Of a DNA stretch of 20,887 nt, positions 1 to 8,258 are shown piece after piece (the stretch's first letter is position 1; every line of letters starts with the position of its first letter). A model generated the notes under the pieces. That model was not told the origin of the DNA, searched no databases, and saw only the letters and a list, made by a program, of their open reading frames with translations. The stretch spans positions 1-20,887 of the forward strand of contig JAFTDQ010000146.1 of NCBI GenBank assembly GCA_017454075.1, read 5' to 3'. The stretch is from Clostridia bacterium (GTDB lineage: Bacteria > Bacillota_A > Clostridia > Oscillospirales > CAG-272). The translations under genes and the position numbers were made by a program.

Positions 1-558
1 AACGCACCAGTCGAACTTTTCGGGTTCGGTTTCGAGGATCTTTGAGAAGGATTTCGCGTTGAGAAGCTCGAAGACCGAGCCGTAGCTCTCCCCGACCCGG
101 ACGACGTCGTACGATATCGCCGTGGGTATGCCGAGGATGAGGGCGAGCTTCGCGACCTCGCGCTCGTGCTGTATGTCCGAAAGCGCGTCCGCGTTGTTGT
201 AGACCTTGACGACGTTGTCCTGGTCTATTCTGTATATCGTCCCGTTCGCGCCGCGGCCGATCTCCTCGCATCCCTCGACGGATACGACGCGATAGGCCTT
301 TTCGACGGGCATCATCTCGGTAAATCCCGTCATTTCGAGGATGTCGTAGACCTCCGTGCTGACCCCCGTGATGCTGAGGTCCGGACAGGACTTCCTGAGT
401 CTGAGGATAACGCGGAGCCCCGCGCTCGATATGTATTCGAGCCCCGACGCGTCGAGCGTGACGGGCTCGCCGTCCCCGCCCGGATTGCGGTCGAATATGT
501 CCTTTTCGACGGCGGACGCGTTGTTTGAGTCGATTCTGCCCTTGAGTTCAATGATCAT
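1..558 (-). CDS. STAS domain fused to a kinase-like (APH/protein-kinase fold) domain, 3' truncated by window
   Basis: I read 186 codons without a stop from ATG 558 to the window edge, so the C-terminus is missing. Residues 1-85 form a STAS (anti-sigma antagonist) domain with the helix motif YISSAGLRV (42-50); S44 is the probable phosphoacceptor by analogy with SpoIIAA/RsbV. From about residue 95 a kinase-like domain begins: glycine-rich loop GRGANGTIY (101-109), a lysine in VVKVY (K118) and a following HERE helix (131-134), as in small-molecule (APH-type) or protein kinases. The layout resembles the TIGR02172 family of putative kinases, known mostly from Firmicutes and Fibrobacter; that assignment is from memory. 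The start overlaps the upstream phosphatase gene by 11 nt and has an AAGGGGG ribosome site in that gene's last codons, implying translational coupling. Catalytic Asp residues lie beyond the window, so activity cannot be judged. A role in the same partner-switching pathway is inferred from the operon. Confidence 0.8.
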   Translation of the reverse strand, partial: MIIELKGRIDSNNASAVEKDIFDRNPGGDGEPVTLDASGLEYISSAGLRVILRLRKSCPDLSITGVSTEVYDILEMTGFTEMMPVEKAYRVVSVEGCEEIGRGANGTIYRIDQDNVVKVYNNADALSDIQHEREVAKLALILGIPTAISYDVVRVGESYGSVFELLNAKSFSKILETEPEKFDWCV

Positions 559-2728
559 TTCGGTTTACCCCCTTGTATTCGAGGCAGAGCATCGTGAGAT
601 CGTCGAACTGCTCCGCGTCCTTTACGAATCCGTCAACGGAATCCTTTACGTTTTTCAGGGTGTCGACGGTCGACGCCCCGGCGTCTTTGTTGAGAGATTC
701 GAGCATCCTGTCCGTCCCGAAAAGCTCGTTTCCGTCGTCCGTCGCCTCGGGGACGCCGTCGGTGTACAGGAAGAGCTTTCCGCCCTGCTCGAGGGTTAGC
801 TCGTATTCCTTGTATCTGACGCCGCCCATTCCGCCGATTACGAAGCCGTGTTTGTCCTTATACAGCTCGAATCCGCCGTTCCCGCTCTTCAGCGCGGGAT
901 ATTCGTGTCCTGCGTTTGCGGCGGTCAGTTTTCCCGTCGAGATCTCGAGTATCCCGAGCCAGACCGTCACGAACATCTCCATCTTGTTGTTCGAGCATAT
1001 CGCAGCGTTTGTGTCTGTGAGTATCTGAGCGGGGGATTTGCCCATCATCGCGTTGTTCTGAAGGATTATCTTGGAAGCCATCATGAAGAGCGCGGCGGGA
1101 ACACCCTTGCCGGACACGTCCGCCATTACCATGCAGAGATGGTCGTCGTCTATGAGGAAGAAGTCGTAGAAGTCTCCGCCGACCTCCCTCGCCGGGGTCA
1201 TCGTCGCGTAAATGTCGAATTCCGAGCGGTCGGGGAAGGCGGGGTATATGTTCGGGAGCATCCCCTCCTGGATCTGAGTCGCCATGTTGAGCTCGGTGCT
1301 CACACGCTCCTTTTCGGCCGTTACGCGCGTCACGGTCTCGAGATACTCGACCGTCTTGTGCGAAATGGCGGCGAAGGATTCGGCGAGCTCCTCGATCTCG
1401 TCGCCGGTGCGGTAGGCGTCGTCCATCACGAACACGGGGTTGTTCTCGTCGAGCGCGGCAACGCGGGAAGTCATCGCGTTGATCGGCTTCGTTATCCTGC
1501 TGCCGAGGAAAATCGCGCCGCCGAGCGTAATGAGCATGACGGCGACGAGAAGAACGACGGCCGTCGTTCTCGCTTTTCCGGTCTTTTCGGCGTATTCGCC
1601 GGCCGCTTCGCCGTATATCTCGGAGTTTTTATCCTGAAGCAGGCGCGTCGGCTGACCCGCGACGTCGCTGCTGTACGCCGATATGAGCGCCCAGCCGGTC
1701 GTCTTTATCGGCGTGGCTATGACGTAGTATTTTCCGTCCCGGAGATCGCCGAGCAGTACGCCGGTGCTCCCCCCAGAGACCGCGTCTTTTGTCACGTCGG
1801 AAAGAAGCGCCGTCTCCGAGCCGCGCAGATCGCTCCCGCGGTCGCCCTCCGCCATCGGGAAGGCCGCCTCCTGAGGCGAGAGCACAGCGCGCCCGACGCT
1901 GTTCACGAGAAGCTGATACTCCCCGTCTATCGAGAAATCCTTCATCGCCTTCTCGATGCTGTCAAGGAAGAGATCGGTGCCGACGACCGCCGCGAGCTCC
2001 CCGTCCGGGTAATATACCGGGCAGGAGCATTCCACGCAGTACGCGCCGGTTATGGCGTCGTCGTGGCCCTCCGTGAAGATAAGCTTCCCGGTTTCGGCCG
2101 CCACCCTGAACCAGTCCCGCGTGCGGGGATCGAAGCTGCGGAGCTCGCCGTCCGGGAACCAGCTCGAAGAATCGCTGCTGACGTATATGTGGACGCCCTC
2201 GGGCAGGGCTATGTACGCGTTCGTCGCCCCGGTCGAGGGGCAGAGCGTCTTCATTATCTCGGCGAGGTTCGAAAGCAGACCGATCTTTGCGCCGGTCCCG
2301 GGGTCTGACGGGTCGGCGCCGTCCGCGAATATGACGCTCGTCGTCCATATCCCGTCGTTACCGGGATCGGGTCCCGAGTACGGGAGAAGAGAAAAGCTTT
2401 CGGGGTCGGCGAGCAGCTTCCCGGCGTATTCAGCCATGAAGGTCACCCGTTCCTTCGCTTCGCCGAACAGAGAGTCGGCGGTCTGCGCCTCCGTCCTGTT
2501 CGACCTCTCGAGGGACCTTGTGACGACGTTTTCCATGACGACGTCGGAGATCTGACCTATCGCCTCCTGCTGCTTTTCACCCGACTCGCCGGCGAGCCGC
2601 GACAGCGTGTGGGTCATGTAGAGCGAGACCGCCATGTTCGCGGCCGTCAGAAGAATGACGGTGAACAGGATCAGGTTGAAGATCTTGCTCTGTATGCCGC
2701 CTATGACAAGATTTTTGATTTTTTTCAT
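548..2728 (-). CDS. Membrane sensor phosphatase: dCache-HAMP-PP2C (SpoIIE/RsbU type)
   Basis: This 726-residue protein is a membrane-bound serine/threonine phosphatase expected to dephosphorylate STAS anti-anti-sigma proteins. A first membrane helix spans about 16-38. An extracytoplasmic dCache-like sensor follows (about 40-385), recognisable by DPRTRDWF (200-207) and the GTDLFLDSIE segment (250-259). The second membrane helix is about 389-408, then a HAMP linker (410-465) and a short helical connector containing the NMATQIQEGMLP segment (481-492) typical of RsbU-like enzymes. The PP2C domain covers about 510-718 with metal-binding motifs GGDFYD (517-522), ADVSGKG (536-542), NAGH (605-608), YTDG (655-658) and FDDLT (708-712), so it looks catalytically intact. 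GGAGAA precedes the ATG. It lies 10 nt after a STAS gene and overlaps a STAS-kinase gene, which are the obvious substrates or partners. The Cache ligand is unknown. No anti-sigma kinase (HATPase_c) is seen within the window; it may lie downstream. Confidence 0.93.
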   Translation of the reverse strand: MKKIKNLVIGGIQSKIFNLILFTVILLTAANMAVSLYMTHTLSRLAGESGEKQQEAIGQISDVVMENVVTRSLERSNRTEAQTADSLFGEAKERVTFMAEYAGKLLADPESFSLLPYSGPDPGNDGIWTTSVIFADGADPSDPGTGAKIGLLSNLAEIMKTLCPSTGATNAYIALPEGVHIYVSSDSSSWFPDGELRSFDPRTRDWFRVAAETGKLIFTEGHDDAITGAYCVECSCPVYYPDGELAAVVGTDLFLDSIEKAMKDFSIDGEYQLLVNSVGRAVLSPQEAAFPMAEGDRGSDLRGSETALLSDVTKDAVSGGSTGVLLGDLRDGKYYVIATPIKTTGWALISAYSSDVAGQPTRLLQDKNSEIYGEAAGEYAEKTGKARTTAVVLLVAVMLITLGGAIFLGSRITKPINAMTSRVAALDENNPVFVMDDAYRTGDEIEELAESFAAISHKTVEYLETVTRVTAEKERVSTELNMATQIQEGMLPNIYPAFPDRSEFDIYATMTPAREVGGDFYDFFLIDDDHLCMVMADVSGKGVPAALFMMASKIILQNNAMMGKSPAQILTDTNAAICSNNKMEMFVTVWLGILEISTGKLTAANAGHEYPALKSGNGGFELYKDKHGFVIGGMGGVRYKEYELTLEQGGKLFLYTDGVPEATDDGNELFGTDRMLESLNKDAGASTVDTLKNVKDSVDGFVKDAEQFDDLTMLCLEYKGVNRNDH

Positions 2729-2738
2729 GCGTTCTCCG

Positions 2739-3035
2739 TCATTCTATCGTCAGTATGTCGGAAAAACCGGTTATGTCGAAGATCTCCATCACGGCGGCGC
2801 AGACGTTCCTGACCTTCATCGAGCCCTTTCCCGCCATCGCCTTTTCGGACGAGAGCAGGACGCGCAGTCCGGCCGAGCTTATGTATTCGAGATTTTTAAG
2901 GTCGAGGACGAGCTCCTCCGTGCCCTCGAGACCGTCTCTGATCGCTTTTTCGAACTCCGGCGCCGTCGTTGTGTCGAGCCGGCCCTCCGGAGATACGGTG
3001 AAAACCTTTCCCTCGCGGTTTACGTTGATTGTCAT
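2739..3035 (-). CDS. STAS-domain anti-sigma factor antagonist (RsbV/SpoIIAA-like)
   Basis: This 98-residue cytoplasmic protein consists of a single STAS domain. It has the beta strand LVLDLKNLEYISSAGLRVLL (about 42-61), in which S53 of the ISSAG turn aligns with the phosphorylated serine of SpoIIAA/RsbV. In the family such proteins bind an anti-sigma kinase when unphosphorylated and release the sigma factor. The start is ATG 3035, preceded by AAAGGAAA at proper spacing; an in-frame extension to 3116 is rejected because it would span the promoter -10 region. It is the first gene of the minus-strand operon, about 65 nt downstream of a sigma-A promoter. The neighbouring PP2C enzyme is the likely activator. 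Its end (FDITGFSDILTIE) parallels the equivalent part of the STAS-kinase fusion (YDILEMTGFTEMMPVE), suggesting a shared origin or shared partner. Confidence 0.92.
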   Translation of the reverse strand: MTINVNREGKVFTVSPEGRLDTTTAPEFEKAIRDGLEGTEELVLDLKNLEYISSAGLRVLLSSEKAMAGKGSMKVRNVCAAVMEIFDITGFSDILTIE

Positions 3036-3106
3036 GACTGTGTTTCCTTTCTCCCGCGCGGCGCGAAGGCGTGCGCGCGGAACCGAGCAATAAAATAGTA
3101 CATTAT

Positions 3107-3135
3107 ATTCTACCATCCGGCGGTTTTTTTGTCAA
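3107..3135 (-). promoter_or_regulatory. Sigma-A promoter of the STAS-phosphatase operon
   Basis: On the minus strand TTGACA (3135-3130) and TAGAAT (3112-3107) are separated by exactly 17 nt. An overlapping TATAAT lies at 3107-3102 but would be 22 nt from the same -35, so TAGAAT is preferred. Transcription would begin near 3100, leaving a leader of about 65 nt before ATG 3035. The promoter is housekeeping type, not an alternative-sigma promoter. Confidence 0.75.
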
Positions 3136-3268
3136 GGAAAAACGTGGGAAAGGCGGCGCGCGGGGGCGGGAAGGCGGCGATTTTCTTCTTCCGGGATCCT
3201 TTCCGGCGCCTTTCCCGCTTTTATCCCGTATCTTTCCGGCGGAGAGGCCCCCGGGAAACAAAATATGC

Positions 3269-3297
3269 TTGCAATATTGCTCGCTGTGTGGTATAAT
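3269..3297 (+). promoter_or_regulatory. Sigma-A promoter of the polysaccharide operon (extended -10)
   Basis: TTGCAA (3269-3274) and TATAAT (3292-3297) are spaced by 17 nt, with TG at 3289-3290 giving an extended -10 (TGnTATAAT). Predicted start of transcription is around 3304, so the leader before the first gene is only about 17 nt and leaves no room for a riboswitch or attenuator. It is divergent from the minus-strand promoter at 3107-3135. The 130 nt between them (3136-3268) are GC-rich and hold short imperfect inverted repeats, including GGGAAAGGCG at 3146-3155 facing CGCCTTTCCC at 3207-3216, which could be operator-like but are not recognised. Confidence 0.8.
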
Positions 3298-3320
3298 TCT
3301 AAAATAAGGATAGAATAGGG

Positions 3321-4085
3321 TTGGTATGCGGTTTGGAGTTCGTTGATATTCACTGTCACATATTGCCGGGACTCGACGACGGCTCTCCCGACCCCGAAAC
3401 GTCCGTATCGATGGCGGAGATCGCCGCCGGGAGCGGGGTCGCCGCGATCTGCGCGACGGTGCATTCGCTCGGCTTCGGGGACGGATATCCCCGCCGGCGC
3501 GAAATAATACCTCCTGAGGTCTACTCAGGCGCTCTCCGCTTTCTGAGACGCGGACTGAGAGAGCTCGGGATCCCCGTGAAGATTCTCACGGGAATGGAGG
3601 TTTACGTAGACGGATCTTTCCGGCGCGACCTTGAAAGGCAGCTCTATTTTCCGCTCGGCGGGACCAAGAATCTTCTCATCGAATTTCCGTTCGACGTGTC
3701 CCCCGGCGAGGTGTTCGGGGCGGCGGACGCCGCGCTCCGCTGCGGCTATACCCCCGTCGTCGCGCACCCCGAAAGATATTTTTTTCTCGGGGACGAACCG
3801 GAGCTCTCCGACGGGCTCGTCGAGGCCGGCTGCCTGCTGCAGGCGAACAAGGGCTCGTTTTTCGGGTCCTTCGGACGGGACGCCATGGAGGCCGCCCTAT
3901 ATATGCTCGGGCGCGGGCTTCTTTCAGCCGTCGCGAGCGACGCTCATTCGGACGGCGTGCGCACGCCCTCGTTCCGGAAAATAGCGTCTTATCTTACTGA
4001 AAAAACGGGCGCGGAGACCGCCCTCAGGCTGCTCCGCGACGGGCCGGCCCGCCTATGCGGTTTCGACCCTTCCCGAAAGGACTGA
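3321..4085 (+). CDS. CpsB/YwqE-type PHP-family protein-tyrosine phosphatase
   Basis: This 254-residue manganese-type PHP phosphatase is predicted to remove phosphate from the tyrosine tails of BY-kinases that control capsule or exopolysaccharide synthesis. Metal-ligand motifs are in family order: DIHCHILPGLDDG (9-21, H11 and H13), ATVH (H48), GMEVYV (E93), VAHPER (H149) and ASDAH (D207, H209). Length matches CpsB and YwqE (about 240-255). The start is TTG 3321 with AAGGA at 3306-3310; a second in-frame TTG at 3333 is an alternative, and the family usually begins only a few residues before DIHCH. It is the first gene of the plus-strand operon, ends one base before the next ATG, and two Wzz-BY-kinases follow downstream, matching the known phosphatase/kinase pairing. 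The catalytic class is well supported; the exact polymer is unknown. Confidence 0.92.
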   Translation: MVCGLEFVDIHCHILPGLDDGSPDPETSVSMAEIAAGSGVAAICATVHSLGFGDGYPRRREIIPPEVYSGALRFLRRGLRELGIPVKILTGMEVYVDGSFRRDLERQLYFPLGGTKNLLIEFPFDVSPGEVFGAADAALRCGYTPVVAHPERYFFLGDEPELSDGLVEAGCLLQANKGSFFGSFGRDAMEAALYMLGRGLLSAVASDAHSDGVRTPSFRKIASYLTEKTGAETALRLLRDGPARLCGFDPSRKD

Positions 4086-4086
4086 C

Positions 4087-5964
4087 ATGGCAAAAGCCGG
4101 GATCAAGAAAACAATACACACCCTTCTGCTCGTTCTGATCGACGCGGTGCTCATATTCGCGGCGTCCTACGGCGCGCTGTTTTCGCGGCTTGAATTTCAG
4201 GTCACGGAGCAGTTCAAGGGATTTGCTTCGGAGCTTCTCATGCTCATGCCCTATTCCGTCGTTTTCGGGATAGTGTTCCTCTTCCTTTTCGGCATTTACC
4301 GCACGGACTGGAGATACTCCGGTTCGGGCGAGATACTGCTCGGCGTCGGCGCGTGCTTTGCCATGACGCTTTCACAGATAGGGCTGATAATCCTCATGGA
4401 CGCGAGTCTGCCGAGGAGCCTGCCGCTTCTGTTTTTCGCGTTCTCGGTGCTTTTCATCGTCATGACGAGGGTGGTCTACGGCGTGATATACCGCAGACTG
4501 TCGAGCGGAAAGGGTGAGAAAAAGCGCACGATGATAGTCGGCGCGGGGAGATGCGGGATAATGCTTCTCAAAGAGCTCAGCGAGTCTCCCGACTCGAAAA
4601 ACCGCGTCGTGTGTCTCGTCGACAGGGACAGGACGAAGTGGGGGACGACGGTGCTCGGCGTCCCGATCCTCGGGAGCGACGACAGGATACCTCAGATAGC
4701 CCAGAGGATGCACGTCGAGGAGATAATAATCGCCATCCCTTCGATCAGCGAGGAGAACCGGCACCGCCTGCTTGACACGGCGGGCCGCGCCGGGCTTCCG
4801 ATCAAATCCACCCCCTCCCTCACCCAGCTCGTGAACGGACAGAGCTTCGCAGGTCAGCTTGAGCAGATACAGATAGAGGACCTGCTCGAGCGCAAACCCG
4901 TCATCTCCGACACCGAGCGGATAAAGACCTACGTGAGCGGGCGCCGCGTGCTCGTCACCGGCGGCGGCGGCTCGATAGGCAGCGAGCTCTGCCGGCAGAT
5001 CGCCGAGCTCGCCCCGGAATGTCTTATCATATTCGACATATACGAAAATTCGGTCTACGAGCTCGATTATGAACTCAGGGCGAATTTCCCGGATCTCAAT
5101 CTCGTCACCCTCATCGGCTCGGTGAGAGACCGCGCGCGTCTGAGCTCGGTCTTTTCCCGGTACAGGCCGGAGCTCGTTTTCCACGCGGCGGCGCACAAGC
5201 ACGTGCCGCTCATGGAGAACTCCCCGGGCGAGGCGATCAAGAACAACGTCTTCGGCACTTACAACGTGGCCGAGGCGTGCGCCGAGGCGGGGGTCGGGAG
5301 GATGCTCCTCGTATCGACCGACAAGGCGGTGAACCCGACGAACGTCATGGGCGCGTCGAAGCGCATCTGCGAAATGGTCGTACAGATGATGAACCGGCGG
5401 GTCAGTGGGACGGAATACGTCGCCGTCAGGTTCGGCAACGTCCTCGGGAGCAACGGCTCTGTAATCCCGCTTTTCAGAAAGCAGATAGCCGACGGCGGAC
5501 CGGTCACGGTCACGCACCCCGACATCATAAGATATTTCATGACGATCCCCGAGGCGGTTTCCCTCATACTCGAGACCGGTCTGCTCGCCCACGGCGGGGA
5601 GATATTCGTGCTCGATATGGGAAAACCGGTGAGGATAGACGACCTCGCCCGCAGGATGATACGCCTCGCCGGGCACGTTCCCGACGGGGACATCAAAATA
5701 AAATACACCGGTCTCCGCCCGGGAGAAAAACTTTACGAGGAAATGCTCCTCGCAGAGGAAGGGCTTGAAAAGACCGACAACGACATGATATATATCGGCA
5801 AGCCCATCCCCTTCGGCGACGAAGACCTCGAGGAGGGTCTTGCGCGGCTCAGGGACGCGGCCGATTCGGACGACGAGACCATCTGCGGTATAGTCGCGGG
5901 GCTCGTGCCGACCTTCGATCACAGAAAAAACAGACCCGTGAGGGCGGGCGAAAGGCAGAAATGA
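4087..5964 (+). CDS. Membrane-bound nucleotide-sugar 4,6-dehydratase/epimerase (CapD/WbpM/PglF type)
   Basis: This 625-residue protein has four N-terminal membrane helices (about 8-30, 52-71, 83-104, 111-135). A first Rossmann-like domain carries VGAGRCG (151-157), and a C-terminal short-chain dehydrogenase domain begins with TGGGGSIGSE (291-300). The latter contains the HAAAHKHVPLME segment (366-377), the VSTDKAVNPTNVMGASKR active-site stretch (409-425) and RFGNVLGSNGSV (448-459), all hallmarks of the membrane-bound UDP-GlcNAc 4,6-dehydratase family. The TDK in place of the usual YxxxK arrangement is normal for this branch. In the family the reaction is NAD-dependent dehydration of UDP-GlcNAc to a 4-keto-6-deoxy sugar, the first step to amino-deoxy sugars; the actual substrate here is inferred. 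Full length versus WbpM/PglF (about 580-660). GAAAGG precedes the ATG. It is the only sugar-precursor enzyme in the visible operon. Confidence 0.92.
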   Translation: MAKAGIKKTIHTLLLVLIDAVLIFAASYGALFSRLEFQVTEQFKGFASELLMLMPYSVVFGIVFLFLFGIYRTDWRYSGSGEILLGVGACFAMTLSQIGLIILMDASLPRSLPLLFFAFSVLFIVMTRVVYGVIYRRLSSGKGEKKRTMIVGAGRCGIMLLKELSESPDSKNRVVCLVDRDRTKWGTTVLGVPILGSDDRIPQIAQRMHVEEIIIAIPSISEENRHRLLDTAGRAGLPIKSTPSLTQLVNGQSFAGQLEQIQIEDLLERKPVISDTERIKTYVSGRRVLVTGGGGSIGSELCRQIAELAPECLIIFDIYENSVYELDYELRANFPDLNLVTLIGSVRDRARLSSVFSRYRPELVFHAAAHKHVPLMENSPGEAIKNNVFGTYNVAEACAEAGVGRMLLVSTDKAVNPTNVMGASKRICEMVVQMMNRRVSGTEYVAVRFGNVLGSNGSVIPLFRKQIADGGPVTVTHPDIIRYFMTIPEAVSLILETGLLAHGGEIFVLDMGKPVRIDDLARRMIRLAGHVPDGDIKIKYTGLRPGEKLYEEMLLAEEGLEKTDNDMIYIGKPIPFGDEDLEEGLARLRDAADSDDETICGIVAGLVPTFDHRKNRPVRAGERQK

Positions 5965-6776
5965 AGAAAAGCAACGTTATTTTCGTGACGGCGTTTTCGG
6001 CCGTCGTCGTGCTGTTCGGGATATATTTTCTCATCCAGCTCGGAAAGAACAACAACGCGAATCCGATCCTCGTCGTTCCGGAGGAGCCCCTCACCGTCTC
6101 GGTGAAGGACGGGGACGACGTCCTTCTCAAAGGGATCATCGCGAGCGACCCCGAGGACGGGGATCTCTCGGGGCAGGTCATCGTCGAGGGGCTTTCGTCC
6201 TTCGGCGGGGACATGAGCCGTACGGTCACCTACGCGGTATGCGACAGCTCGGGGAACGTTTCGAAGAGAACGAGACAGATCTTTTACAGCGATTACGTCC
6301 CGCCGAGGTTCTCAATGGAGAAACAGATCATAATCAGCTCGTGGAACGACAGGACGGTCGTCAGGCAGCTGACCGCCTATGACGGCGCTGAAGGGGATAT
6401 AAGCGGCAGGATAACGATCGGCGAGCACACCCAGACGGACAGCTACACGGGACTTTACAGCGCCGAGGTCGAGGTAAGGACGCAGTCCGGCATGGTCGAG
6501 AAGGCGACCGTCGCCGTGCTCGTCGCGCCGCCGATTTCAAGGGTCCTCCCCGTCGTCACGCTCGATTCGTACCTGACGTACGTTGAGCTCGGCGGGAACT
6601 TCGACGCGGACTCGCACCTTTCCGGCGTGACGTACAACTCCGGAAACGGGACGGGCAGGGTAAGCGTGACCGGAGAGGTCGACACCTCGACGGCCGGGGA
6701 CTATCTTATCGAATATACCGCGGAGAGCAGCGACGGGAACGTCGGGCGCGCTTATCTGACGGTCTGCGTGAGGTAA
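5961..6776 (+). CDS. Membrane-anchored protein with Ig-like repeats (DUF5011/Cry22-type), function unknown
   Basis: This 271-residue protein has one uncleaved N-terminal membrane helix (about 6-27) and an extracellular part made of three beta-rich modules. Module 1 (about 36-112) contains ASDPEDGDLSG (61-71). Module 2 (about 113-190) contains YDGAEGDISGRI (140-151). Module 3 (about 195-271) ends with AGDYLIEYTAESSDGNVG (245-262). The D-x-E-D/G-GDhSG pattern followed by a late YxV/T-A-x-D-SDGN pattern is typical of DUF5011-like Ig folds in surface proteins. No catalytic motif or cell-wall sorting signal is visible. It overlaps capD by four bases (ATGA) and ends six bases before the first Wzz-kinase, so it belongs to the operon. 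A scaffold, ligand-binding or polymer-contact role outside the membrane is a guess from position only. Confidence 0.8.
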   Translation: MKKSNVIFVTAFSAVVVLFGIYFLIQLGKNNNANPILVVPEEPLTVSVKDGDDVLLKGIIASDPEDGDLSGQVIVEGLSSFGGDMSRTVTYAVCDSSGNVSKRTRQIFYSDYVPPRFSMEKQIIISSWNDRTVVRQLTAYDGAEGDISGRITIGEHTQTDSYTGLYSAEVEVRTQSGMVEKATVAVLVAPPISRVLPVVTLDSYLTYVELGGNFDADSHLSGVTYNSGNGTGRVSVTGEVDTSTAGDYLIEYTAESSDGNVGRAYLTVCVR

Positions 6777-6782
6777 TCTGAT

Positions 6783-8258
6783 TTGGAAACACAGATCTCT
6801 CTCAAAAAAGCATATTACGTCCTGCTTGACGTTCTCAGGCAGATAAAATGGATAATACTCGCGGCGGCGGTATGCGCGGCCGGGGCATTCGTCATCGCTC
6901 GCGAGACCTTCGTTCCGACCTACGTCTCGACGACCTCGTATTTCGTCGAATCGACCGAGGAGACGGCGACGGCGTACACCCGTTTCATGACGTCCCAGCA
7001 GCTCGCGCGCTCCCTCACCTCGCTCGTCTCGACCGACCAGTTCAGGGAGCTCGTGTCGGGGAGGACGGGGGTCCCGCAGAAGGATTTCTCGATTTCCGCG
7101 TCGCTCGTTCCCGGAACGAACCTCGTCGAGATGGAATGCCGGTCGGCAAATCCGAAGAGCGCCTTTCTCTGCATAAAGGACGCGGCGTCGCTTTATCCCG
7201 AGCTCATGTCGGATATGTCGGGGCGCATCTCGTTCACCATGATAAGAGCGCCGAAGATCGCCTTCATGCCGACGGGCAGCTCGGGCGCCGTAAGGGCCTT
7301 CGTCATCGGGGGCTTTGCGGGATTTCTCGCCTTCCTCGCTCTGTTTATCGTTATCTCTCTCTTCAAGAAAGTGGTCAACGAGCCGAGGGAACTCAGGGAA
7401 AACTTCAACACCGTACTGCTCCAGTCGGTGCCCTACGAATCCCGCGGAGGCGCTCTCAGGTTCGTCAGGCAGGATTATTTCGGCGAAAAGGGAATACTCA
7501 TAAACGGCATAGACAGCTCGCCTGCCTACGAGGAGGCGATTAAAGGCCTCAGGAACAAGATCACGGCCGAGAAGAAGGACGGCGCGCTCGTCGTCATCGG
7601 CACCTCTGCCCTGCCTAACGAAGGCAAATCGACGATATCGGCAAACCTCGCGCTGGCGCTCGCCCAGCAGAAACATCGCGTCGCTCTGCTCGATCTCGAT
7701 ATTTACAACAGCTCGCTGTCCGACATTTTCCCGAAGAGCAGCGAGCACGCAAACCAGATAGAAGATTACATTTTCGGTGAAAGCGGCTGGGGATCCCCCG
7801 TAAAGATAGATAAGAATACGGGGATAATGCTCTTCCTCGGCAAAAAGAACGCCGCCCGCCGCGCCTATCCGGTCGGCGAGGTCGCGAGGCTTATTGACTA
7901 CCTGAAATCATACGCCGACTTCATCATAGTCGACACGCCTCCCGTGCTGCTGTTCTCCGATTCGGCGGAGACCGCCGACTTCTGCGACGTCTCGATGCTC
8001 ATCGTGAGGGAGCATCACGCGACGGAAAATCAGATAAGCGACGCCATAAGCACGCTCAAGGGCGCCCGCGCCGAGTTCATCGGATGCGTTTACAACGGCG
8101 AACGTATGAGCGCTTCGTCGCGAAGGTACGGATACGGAAACGGCTACGGATACGGCTACGGAGCGCACGGATACGAAAGGCAGAGGGGCGAGCGGACGGA
8201 AAAGCTCACGCCCGAGAGCTTCGTATCGGACAGAAACGGCGGTGACGACGATGAATGA
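6783..8258 (+). CDS. Wzz/CapA-CapB fusion tyrosine autokinase (BY-kinase) 1, with divergent Walker motifs
   Basis: This 491-residue protein joins a chain-length-determinant (Wzz) membrane module to a bacterial tyrosine kinase. Membrane helices lie at about 22-39 and 170-194 with the extracellular loop between. The kinase domain (about 225-445) has Walker A SALPNEGKST (275-284), Walker A' ALLDLDIYN (301-309) and Walker B FIIVDTPP (380-387). The tail GYGNGYGYGYGAHGY (450-464) has the tyrosine cluster that is autophosphorylated in this family. Walker A' keeps both aspartates but lacks the usual Arg-x-Pro ending (compare DLRNP in the next gene), and the oligomerisation EX2RX2R motif appears as E251-K254-R257. 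Start is TTG 6783 with GAGG about nine bases upstream. It overlaps the next kinase gene by eight bases. Role: controls polymer length and export by cycles of Tyr phosphorylation, opposed by the CpsB-like phosphatase at the head of the operon. Confidence 0.9.
   Translation: METQISLKKAYYVLLDVLRQIKWIILAAAVCAAGAFVIARETFVPTYVSTTSYFVESTEETATAYTRFMTSQQLARSLTSLVSTDQFRELVSGRTGVPQKDFSISASLVPGTNLVEMECRSANPKSAFLCIKDAASLYPELMSDMSGRISFTMIRAPKIAFMPTGSSGAVRAFVIGGFAGFLAFLALFIVISLFKKVVNEPRELRENFNTVLLQSVPYESRGGALRFVRQDYFGEKGILINGIDSSPAYEEAIKGLRNKITAEKKDGALVVIGTSALPNEGKSTISANLALALAQQKHRVALLDLDIYNSSLSDIFPKSSEHANQIEDYIFGESGWGSPVKIDKNTGIMLFLGKKNAARRAYPVGEVARLIDYLKSYADFIIVDTPPVLLFSDSAETADFCDVSMLIVREHHATENQISDAISTLKGARAEFIGCVYNGERMSASSRRYGYGNGYGYGYGAHGYERQRGERTEKLTPESFVSDRNGGDDDE

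Noticed and set aside
848..2308. Long open frame of 486 codons on the plus strand opposite the PP2C sensor gene
   Set aside because: It lies entirely within the phosphatase gene, whose motifs are intact on the other strand, and its own product shows no domain.
3036..3116. N-terminal extension of the STAS protein to an upstream ATG at 3116
   Set aside because: It would overlap the promoter -10 element and the predicted transcription start, and the STAS fold begins directly at ATG 3035 with a good ribosome site.
4372..5922. Long open frame of 516 codons on the minus strand opposite the capD-like gene
   Set aside because: It is the antisense shadow of a strongly conserved dehydratase in GC-rich DNA; its translation is rich in R, E, H, V with no recognisable domain.
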